A stretch of 64,000 nucleotides of DNA. Source: Siderastrea siderea. Its lineage: Eukaryota; Cnidaria; Anthozoa; Scleractinia; Rhizangiidae. The DNA is taken from contig OZ034974.1 in assembly GCA_964030785.1 (NCBI GenBank), forward strand, positions 47,560,003 through 47,624,002, in the 5' to 3' direction. The notes beneath the pieces are model-generated. The model was not told where the DNA came from. It saw only the letters and a program-made list of their open reading frames with translations, and made no database searches. The stretch's first letter is position 1; each line of letters begins with the position of its first letter. A program made the translations under genes and the position numbers. This document shows, one piece after another, positions 57,920 to 64,000 of the stretch.

Positions 57920-59078
57920 ATTATTAGTCAAATTTCTCTTGTCCTTGTATTTTAATTTTTTTTAAGTGTTATATTAATTTATAAATCCTATATTATATAC
58001 ATATATTTTTTGTACTTAACTATATATATTAAATTTATCCTTTTTTATTTTATTTGAATTTTTCTTTTTTTTTCACAGGACCCTCACAAAAAGCACGTCT
58101 CCTCATTAAAAGATGGTTTTTATTTCATCACTATTTTCAGACAACTGCAAGCATACGTGTAATCCTACTCTCTCGTGATAAACAAAACATGCCATCGCAT
58201 GATCATTTTTACACTGCCAAGTGAAACCAACAGTGCATTAAAAGGGAGATGATTTTCAAACCATTTCAAAGACAGATGGGATCAATGCTACAACCTGCAA
58301 GTGTCATGTGATTGTTGGCAATCATGGTTACATAACTGGAAAAAATGTGGGCACAAAAATCTAGTTCTGAAAGGTGGTAACTTTCAATCAAAAAAATGTA
58401 CATGAAGCAATAGTTTAATTGTTACATTAATTTATCCTTTTTTTTATTAATTTCAGAAAAAGACTTCCACAAACAAATGTTATCTATTACAAAATCCACC
58501 TGTTCTCAAAAGATCTTTAAATTCCACTGATGCTGAAACACAACAACCTAACTCTAAACAATATTTTTGAAACTGAAACGCTGTTTTTTTTGGCAGCTGA
58601 CGAGCTGAATGGAGGTGAGTGTAGTAGGATGGTTTAAATCAATTGCGCGGAGTGGCGTGGCGCTGCGTTTGTAAATCACATGGACCGTGAAAATCGGATT
58701 TATTAACTATGCAACTCTTTCACGCTTCGCGAAAAACCAGAACTTTTAGACGTAGTGTTATAATATACTGCAAAGCTTGACCTGATCTTCACTAAAGCAA
58801 GATGCTGGCCGAAGGCAGGTAAGAAAGATAAACAGAAACGCCGAAATGTAAGCTTAATTATCATAACAGTAAAAATATCAGGCGCACCTGGTGAAAGCAG
58901 AATACACGAGATACACGAGCAGACAGGCCAGGGCAGTGATTGAACGAGGCTTGTAGAAAAACTCTAGTGTAATATCTTCGACAATCTGCTCGTTGACGTC
59001 TTGATAATCGTCAGTAGAGATTGTAGAAGTCGTTGAAAAGGTTCTTTTGCGGCGACGAGGACTTCGATCGTCCGCCAT
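44648..59078 (-). CDS. PTDSS1: Phosphatidylserine synthase 1 (13 exons)
   Basis: Multi-pass ER membrane enzyme that exchanges the phosphatidylcholine head group for serine. Exons, in transcript order: 59078-58888, 57357-57263, 56754-56710, 56158-56040, 55593-55435, 54593-54442, 52705-52646, 52084-52003, 50391-50279, 49460-49395, 48732-48633, 47830-47780, 45028-44648. All have AG/GT borders and join in frame to 537 residues plus stop. Diagnostic stretches: [101 protein letters not shown] and QYYVYITDT. The residues reported as essential in mammalian PSS1 are all present, shifted by three: H175, E200, E203, N212, E215, D219, D224, N229. The tail encoded by the last exon (about 126 residues, basic end RTRKRKPRK) is longer than in vertebrates and looks disordered. 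PTDSS1 rather than PTDSS2 by the N-terminus and IHTTTGK. Confidence 0.95.
45358..45525. mobile_element. acttgcg MITE in PTDSS1 intron 12
   Basis: Starts ttgggtggccaaa and ends cattggcc, with inverted pairs aacttgcgttcacttgcg and cgcaagttttcaa. It is related to the element at 35300-35675. Confidence 0.6.
46987..47239. mobile_element. 253-bp TAGCC...GGCTA MITE in PTDSS1 intron 12
   Basis: Ends tagcctgcatag and ctatgcaggcta are perfect inverted repeats, but the inverted similarity is short. Flanking 9-mers ccagctccc and caagtgccc match at only 6 of 9, so the target duplication is weak. A lone right end of the family (ctacgcaggcta) lies near 48596-48607. Confidence 0.6.
50065..50266. mobile_element. 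MITE in PTDSS1 intron 9, beside exon 9 donor
   Basis: Begins TTAA-ccctctaagccctgata and ends ttagggc, in inverted orientation to the copy at 32663. It shares tggaactagtaaggagaat, tgatcaattcctttattctc and related words. Its right end is only about 12 bp from the donor of exon 9 (exon end 50279). Confidence 0.75.
50451..50882. mobile_element. MITE with internal 106-bp tandem repeats (PTDSS1 intron 8)
   Basis: The left end TTAA-ccctttcactcccaag and right end ctctgggagtgaaaaggttga are inverted repeats; TTAA on the left, TTGA on the right. Inside, a unit beginning gtactgctca.tagctttca starts at 50556, 50662 and 50768, a 106-bp period with about 2.6 copies. The kelch-intron element at 25800 belongs to the same family. 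Confidence 0.8.
51183..51349. mobile_element. CCCTTTAAGCCCT MITE (PTDSS1 intron 8)
   Basis: Ends TTAA-ccctttaagccctaac and atcagggcttaaaggg-TTAA. This is the most complete TTAA-flanked copy besides 32663-32867; the middle has been shortened. Confidence 0.8.
51477..51953. mobile_element. ~480-bp MITE with tggcactaaatttttgc ends (PTDSS1 intron 8)
   Basis: Left agtactaccgtgtggcact and right agtgccacgcagtacact are diverged inverted ends. They continue inward with aaatttttgcagg / cccgcaaaaatt and aaaataagttccc / gttcccgcaaaac. Non-coding. Confidence 0.7.
52961..54180. mobile_element. 1.2-kb MITE with nested element (PTDSS1 intron 6)
   Basis: The left end taccataaactgctgcttat and right end ataagcagcagcttacggta are inverted repeats, each followed by clusters of ttataagcccc words. 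A poly-C run of about 17 lies at 52987-53004. A second palindromic element (53353-53839) has inserted inside it. Confidence 0.7.
53353..53839. mobile_element. 487-bp palindromic MITE, nested
   Basis: Ends ggacatatgaagggcccgg and ccgggcccttcatatgtcc are perfect inverted repeats. The arms continue through ggtggaaaaagggcgtaagt, gctcctatttagctgaac and cttgacctgag in inverted copies, so most of the element folds on itself. Confidence 0.8.
55270..55418. mobile_element. CCCTGATA-type MITE beside PTDSS1 exon 5 donor
   Basis: Shares agtgatgagaataaagaaag, gacaaattctccttac and atcagggctta with the family at 32663. The left end is degraded. Its right end lies about 16 bp outside the exon 5 donor (exon end 55435). 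Confidence 0.7.
55925..56030. repeat. GAT/GAC-rich simple repeat
   Basis: Imperfect trinucleotide tract (gatgatgat, gacgac, ggtggtggt) in PTDSS1 intron 4, ending about 10 bp from the exon 4 donor. Confidence 0.85.
56350..56640 (+). mobile_element. tRNA-derived SINE (PTDSS1 intron 3)
   Basis: The head has a tRNA-like A box (tgtagtgggtagcgc) and a B box (ggttcaaggcc) about 40 nt apart. The body follows with ccacccaggtgtataaaatg and gggtacc, a block resembling the conserved central parts of many marine-invertebrate SINEs, and then cctgcgatggacaagcatcc. It is antisense to PTDSS1. A truncated relative is at 28480-28590. I do not assign the named SINE domain. Confidence 0.75.
57596..57845. mobile_element. 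250-bp palindromic MITE, TAA target (PTDSS1 intron 1)
   Basis: Ends aggttgatttccactgttgc and gcaacagtggaaatcaacct are perfect inverted repeats, and most of the inside pairs as well (cgtaaattttacg, tttacgcac). TAA flanks both sides (57593-57595, 57846-57848), as in PIF/Harbinger elements; a TA duplication cannot be excluded. An (ATT)n run follows near 57895. Confidence 0.8.
57850..58887. other. PTDSS1 intron 1, remainder
   Basis: AT-rich intron sequence with (TTA)n at about 57896-57927. No exon or gene recognised. Confidence 0.5.
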
Positions 59079-59182
59079 TTTTGCAATGTAAATTTCCTGG
59101 GCGTTTTTGTCTCGCCAGTCTCTCTCGTTAATCTGTGTAGCTCTCCCCAGACTCCGCTCTTGTCCTTTCCGGCCGAAACAAA
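59079..59182. promoter_or_regulatory. Bidirectional promoter PTDSS1 / RPL11
   Basis: Only 104 bp separate the two start codons (PTDSS1 ATG at 59078 on minus, RPL11 ATG at 59183 on plus). The RPL11-proximal side contains pyrimidine tracts (ctctcccc, tcctttcc at 59162-59170). These could form the 5' terminal oligopyrimidine start typical of ribosomal-protein mRNAs. No TATA box is seen. Coupled transcription is an inference from the spacing. Confidence 0.75.
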
Positions 59183-62100
59183 ATGGCGGTAAGTGTTTTC
59201 AGTCATTCGTAGCAAAGAAATCCGTTTGCATCGTCCTTGCCTTTTTAAAAGTCTTAGTAAGACTAATTTTAGATGAGTCTTATATTGTTTTTCTTTCTAT
59301 TCGACTTAATACATTAGTCTTAATTGCGGTATTTTTCTTCATACGAAGGATAGTTCAAAAAAGGATTTTTGTCCAATCCTTATCGTATGGTTTTTAGAGC
59401 CTGTGAATTCGCTTTTTTTGTTAATAGATTTGTAATAGGCTTACTTTTCTTGATTACTTGGTCGGGTTCAATAACCTGTTATTGGAAATAACTTTGGTTA
59501 ATTTTTTTCCTGAAATTTATTGATAGTTTGTAGTAATCTCGCTGCGAGCTTTATATTCGTCAGTTCTGTACACATGCAATGCAGCCAGTTGATGGTATGT
59601 TTTGCCCAAACCAGAGTCTATATACCATCGACTGATGATACACAATTCAGATTTACATTTACATTTAATGACCTTGCAAAATCATACGTCATGTACTATC
59701 GCCAGAGTCACTTTGCATGTTAATTGACTTTGATGATAGTACATTGAAATAGAAATTCCAAAATAACTTATGATACTCTGTTCACTTTGACTGTGATGAT
59801 GAAAGGTTTATTGTCAGTAACACCAAAATGTTTATTGTCGCTAAGACTACACCAATGTACATTCACTGGGAAAAGATACAAAACCTCCATGTGCTCATGA
59901 CATGAATCCTCAGTCCTGGGTTCCAACCATTTAATATATACTTGATTATTTGTTGTGGTCTCTAGGCCCAGCCAAGATCCAATCCCATGAAGAATTTACA
60001 GATCAGGAAACTTTGCCTAAACATCTGTGTTGGTGAGAGTGGTGACAGACTGACTCGAGCTGCCAAAGTGCTGGAGCAGCTGACAGGCCAACAGCCAGTG
60101 TTCTCAAAAGGTAAAAAAAGATTATTTTGTACAGTGGAACCTTGGTCTAACAGCCCTCTATATAACGAAGTCCTTGGTATAAGGAACAATATTTTTTAGT
60201 CCAGTATTAGTGTAATGTATGGAAAAGAACCTCGATATTACGAACCAATTTCCCCAGTACAGTCCCTCGGCACTTTGTTAAATCAAGCTTCCACTGTATC
60301 CCATGTGGCCCAGTGCCTTTTTTTTTTTTTACAAATACAACGGGTTAAAAGAAAACCAGAGGAAACAAAATTTCAGTGGTGGAGGTATTGGATAAATAAT
60401 TGAGAAACTACTATTGCTAATTTTTATTCTTAATTGCTGAAACAAAATTTCTTTAGCATTAACTCAAACCCCATGTCAAGTCAACTCAGACTCAAACTCG
60501 TAAGTTCACTGGTCACTTTAAAATGCACTGTTTATGAGAATTCAAACAGGATTTCATGAAGGTGGCTGTCTAAGAGAGATGGCTTCTTAAAAGTAATTTG
60601 TTAAATTATGAATGACTAAACATTGTTGTTTTCTTCAGCTTGTTATACAGTTAGGTCTTTTGGAATTCGAAGGAATGAAAAGATTGCTGTACACTGTACT
60701 GTGCGAGGTCCGAAGGCTGAGGAAATCTTGGAAAAGGGCTTGAAAGTACGCGAGTATGAATTGAACAAGGCAAACTTCTCTGCCACAGGTCTATTTGCTT
60801 TTTGTTTTCTTTTGTGGTTTCTTTTACATAAATTGTTTTCAAAAACCTGTAATACTTTTATTACCTCAAGCCACTTTCATTCTTCAAGGTTTATGAAATA
60901 TTTACGGGACAGTTTGCTGTAATTTTCTTAAAAACAGTATGCACGTGGACCCTGGAGAAATGGTCGATAACAAAAATACTCCTTTATGTGCATTCAAATT
61001 AGTTTGACTAACCTCATTTGAATGGAAACGTTTTATAGAACTACAAACTCAAAAACAAATATTTTATTGGGAGCCAGTTTTGCAGATGGTCCATGACTTC
61101 TTCATGGCTTCTGATATTACGTGATGGTGCGATTTTGCAGAATTGACCTTTAATGGCAATTGATCGCATAATTCATGAAAAATAGCATCTGATTGGCAAT
61201 GCATGTACCTGTAGTAAAAAATTGGTAATGCAAGAAAGCAAATCTTCACTTAAACTGAACTTTTTTGACACCTTAACATTATGTCAACCTAAATTACCTT
61301 CCAAAACGTCTCAGAAACCCTCAACAATGTCTGTGGCTTGATATAGATTATTGTACAACAAGGTGTTCTATGTGCAATATTAAACACTGGAAGCACATTG
61401 GCCTGTAAAGCAGGAGTAGTTTACAGCAGGAGTTTGTACAAGGGAACCTTCCCTCTCTTGCTCTTGTTTGTTTTCCTTCCGTACATGCCATCCCCAAAAA
61501 TCAGTGTGCTAAGCAATTGTTATTTAGTGACTACTACTTAGGAGAATACTCATTTTGTTAAAATTAATTTGCCTCTGTTTAAGAAAAGTTTTACACCCCA
61601 GAGGTATTGGAACATGACACATAAAACAATAGGTCTGTTTTATTGTCTGGGTCAGCTCTTCTTTAAGTATGTTGCAATTCTCTCTGTTATGGTCACTTTG
61701 TGAACAGTATGGTGGCAAACTGTAAGTGCTGTATTCATGTCTCAATAAGTATTATGTTATGTCTACACTTTACCAGTAGTAGAATATTCTCACTGGTTAA
61801 AGCAATGAACATTGTCTAGCTACATCAGTCAAACAGACCAAAGGGCAAAGTCACTTGTGAGGTGATGTGTCTATTGAACACTGCTTACTGTTACATTGGC
61901 AATTTGTTTTAGGCAACTTTGGATTTGGAATCCAAGAACACATTGATCTTGGAATAAAGTATGACCCGACCATTGGTATTTATGGCATGGACTTCTATGT
62001 TGTGCTTGGACGTCCTGGATTCAATGTGGCTAAGAGAAGAAGAGCTAAAGCTCATGTTGGTGCCCCTCACAGGATTAGCAAGGAGGAGTCCATGAAATGG

Positions 62101-62806
62101 TTCCAGCAGAAGGTAATGATCAGAGTTTAGATTCTTCCTACATGCATGTAATCAAGGAAACTCCTGCATAACATGAAATTTTGTAGAAGTTTTATTTAAT
62201 GAATTGGCTGTTCTTTGGGGTGTGTTTATGAATACTATGTTGATATTCTTTTTCATAACCGAGAAAAGTTAGGATATTTAGCGTTACAGGTTGAAATTGT
62301 TAGAACTTGGTCATAGAAACTTTAAGAAATTGGTATGGGTAGACCCCCTTGCTGTTTTTGATGAACACACTTGGCCCTAGGTAGTCTCATCGCATCTTGT
62401 GGACATTGTGACCTCGGCTTCATCTTGAGTTAATTATGCTCTGATCCGTTTGCAGATTATTTTTATGGGTGATGCATATCCATGACAGCTATTTTAGAAT
62501 TAGGTGCACAGTTTCTTGTTTTAGGTTAAAATGTCTTAAACAAAGGGATTTAGGAAGTGTCTACACTAGACATGACTTGTTTTCAGTTTTCACTGTGATG
62601 AATCTTAACTGTACATGTAGTTTTGTCGCTTCAAACAATGGTCACACTGATATATTACCATTTCCGTGGAGTGTTGCAGTTTGTTTCATCAACATTACAA
62701 TTTACAGCTATCAATTTTATTATTAGTCGTGTTTTGTTATTGATTTGATATATTGTTTTTTTTTCAGTATGATGGAATCCTCCTTAATCCAAAGAAAAAG
62801 TCCTGA
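59183..62806 (+). CDS. RPL11: Ribosomal protein uL5 (RPL11), 5 exons
   Basis: Component of the 60S ribosomal subunit that contacts 5S rRNA; in vertebrates free RPL11 with RPL5 and 5S rRNA also restrains MDM2. Exons 59183-59188 (Met-Ala only), 59966-60110, 60639-60788, 61913-62112 and 62768-62806, all with GT-AG borders, join to 179 residues plus stop (human 178). Landmarks: [54 protein letters not shown] block (here [20 protein letters not shown]), [31 protein letters not shown] and a basic [12 protein letters not shown] near the C-terminus. The start, with a two-codon first exon, is typical of ribosomal protein genes. I checked the introns for C/D snoRNA boxes without success. Confidence 0.96.
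60132..60296. mobile_element. 165-bp MITE, TA target (RPL11 intron 2)
   Basis: Ends cagtggaaccttgg and aagcttccactg, flanked by TA on both sides (60130-60131, 60297-60298). Words ctctatataacgaagtcc and cctcgatattacgaa repeat inside. TA duplication and such ends are characteristic of Tc1/mariner (pogo-like) MITEs. Confidence 0.8.
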
Positions 62807-62814
62807 TTTTTCAC

Positions 62815-62820
62815 AATAAA
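62815..62820 (+). terminator. RPL11 polyadenylation signal
   Basis: AATAAA nine bases after the stop codon; a very short 3' untranslated region is usual for ribosomal protein genes. Confidence 0.8.
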
Positions 62821-63103
62821 CAAACAGACTTGAAAAACACAATGTATTTACTGGTGGTGCCGTTGAAAACATCTTTTATTTCACCCTGTAGAGTTTGGGA
62901 GGTTAAGGGACCAAGGTGCACTAAAACTGGGATTGAAGTTTGCTCAAAGCAAGGTTTCTTCAAAGTTGGGATAAGAAGAAACATTTTATCAGTTGGTCAA
63001 ATTGCTGTGCACTGTATCAGAAATACGTTTGGCAGGCATACAGTGTTTAATAGATCGCAGCATTTTGCTGCTTACGGCTGAGACCCAAAACATGATCCTG
63101 TCC

Positions 63104-63237
63104 TTGCCTAGTTCCTGTACGGCTTTTTCCAGGCATTCACGTTCAATCCACGAATGGCCGGTTCACTTTTTCACTCGGGCCACATGATCCAAGATGGTTT
63201 GACCGCGACGAGGTACAGAGGCCCAGGAACTAGGCAA
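63104..63237. mobile_element. 134-bp MITE with ttgcctagttcctg ends
   Basis: Ends ttgcctagttcctg and caggaactaggcaa are perfect inverted repeats. Flanking 9-mers atcctgtcc (63095-63103) and atcctgtca (63238-63246) agree at 8 of 9; an 8-bp duplication is also possible. This suggests a Mutator- or hAT-like origin. It lies 300 bp downstream of RPL11. Confidence 0.75.
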
Positions 63238-63246
63238 ATCCTGTCA

Positions 63247-64000
63247 ATAGCTACTTCTGTGTGCTAAAGTGCCAAGAGCTTATGAAGGTTCTCTTGGTGC
63301 TACGTTCTGAGAAAATAATAGTCGGGGGGGGGGGGGGCAGGGGGGGCAGGAGGGTTAAACATCCCGTGCCCTTTTGTCCTGGTTCCCTCACTATTTCTTT
63401 GGCTCCTGCCTCTGTGTGTGTTTTGGATTGCAAAATATTGCACGATGTTGTGTAATTTTCCCTGATTTCTCCCGCTTCTTACCATCATGGGAATCCCTCT
63501 TCACCCCCCCTCCCTCTTCTCCCACCTCCCATACACCTCCAGCTCCCTTTTCTTTTAGGCTCCCCCCCCCCCAGTCCCCCTCTACATAATAAGTATAACT
63601 TCACCTTGTGGTCACCTCATTATTCAGGCTTTGGTGGCCCATTGGTGACCGGATCAACAGGTTTCACTGAACAACATATCAACCAGCTTCCTTTAATTGT
63701 TTATTAACTTTAATACACACCGGTTTCAAACAACGAAAGTAATTTCCTTATAAATTTGCTTTTCTCTATACTTTTCCACACTGTGTTTTGTACATTTTTA
63801 GGTTTTTAAGTACAAGTTAAATATTCACTCTTTAATATTCACTCTGTGACTCGGTGAATCCCCGGGAGGGCTACTCAATGAAGTTTTATATGGGGAGGCT
63901 CTGCCTGAAGGTTCAAACCCTTACCCTTTAATATACTAATTTTTTACCAAAAAGGTACTCCTTTCACATACCTAGAGCAAAATTGTACCCCTTCCTTATA
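63247..64000. other. RPL11 downstream region, no gene
   Basis: No recognisable gene. A G-rich run (63325-63353, about 12 G then ggggggg and gggg-like groups) could form a G-quadruplex, and poly-C/CT tracts follow (63500-63580). Beyond 63840 the sequence (gctactcaatgaag, ggtactcctttcacatacc) looks like the start of a repeat that runs off the window. Confidence 0.4.

Noticed and set aside
59189..62767. snoRNA in RPL11 introns
   Set aside because: C-box-like tgatgat words occur in intron 1 (about 59630, 59732, 59803) but no matching CTGA box with closing stem is found at the right distance.

Overview
This is eukaryotic nuclear DNA from an animal, most likely an anthozoan cnidarian and possibly a stony coral. 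The evidence is short introns with GT-AG borders, metazoan genes (RPL11, PTDSS1, a BTB/kelch gene, class A receptors), an AT-rich background, and dense small transposons with a CR1-type retrotransposon tail. The taxon is inferred from overall style and was not tested by any search.

Layout. Positions 1-24.4 kb and 30.9-41.6 kb are two diverged copies of one segment. Each carries a minus-strand class A GPCR gene and its 5' flank, followed by non-coding DNA. The first GPCR copy (3172-4322) has a 1-bp frameshift just after transmembrane segment 3; the second (32902-34041) is intact. The copies differ mainly by transposon insertions, and the other copy often preserves the empty site. These include a 4.66-kb TTAA-flanked element with ~1.1-kb inverted arms (5035-9698), a 3.2-kb insertion with no target duplication (10464-13663, Helitron-like), a tRNA-derived SINE (13875-14062), a 2.8-kb long-TIR element carrying a decayed RecQ-like helicase with another element nested in it (14125-16931), a CR1 tail, a 180-bp MITE, and a 1.4-kb Mutator-like element with a perfect 9-bp target duplication (20774-22208). 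Between the two copies lies a partial BTB-BACK-kelch gene that looks decayed (24951-26891).

A TTAA-flanked, almost completely palindromic 1.6-kb element sits at 42060-43668. After it come two well-preserved housekeeping genes, head to head. PTDSS1 (phosphatidylserine synthase 1) runs on the minus strand from 59078 to 44648; I can join 13 exons into an uninterrupted 537-residue reading frame. RPL11 (ribosomal protein uL5) runs on the plus strand from 59183 to 62806; its 5 exons give 179 residues. Only 104 bp separate the two start codons, so they very probably share a bidirectional promoter. The PTDSS1 introns are full of MITEs and a SINE, two of which end within about 20 bp of splice donors.

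Functionally the window is a gene-poor, transposon-built region. The two housekeeping genes make membrane phospholipid and ribosomes, and the GPCR pair is an orphan receptor duplication. Nothing suggests a bacterial-type operon or a CRISPR system. All alignments and identity statements were made by eye.
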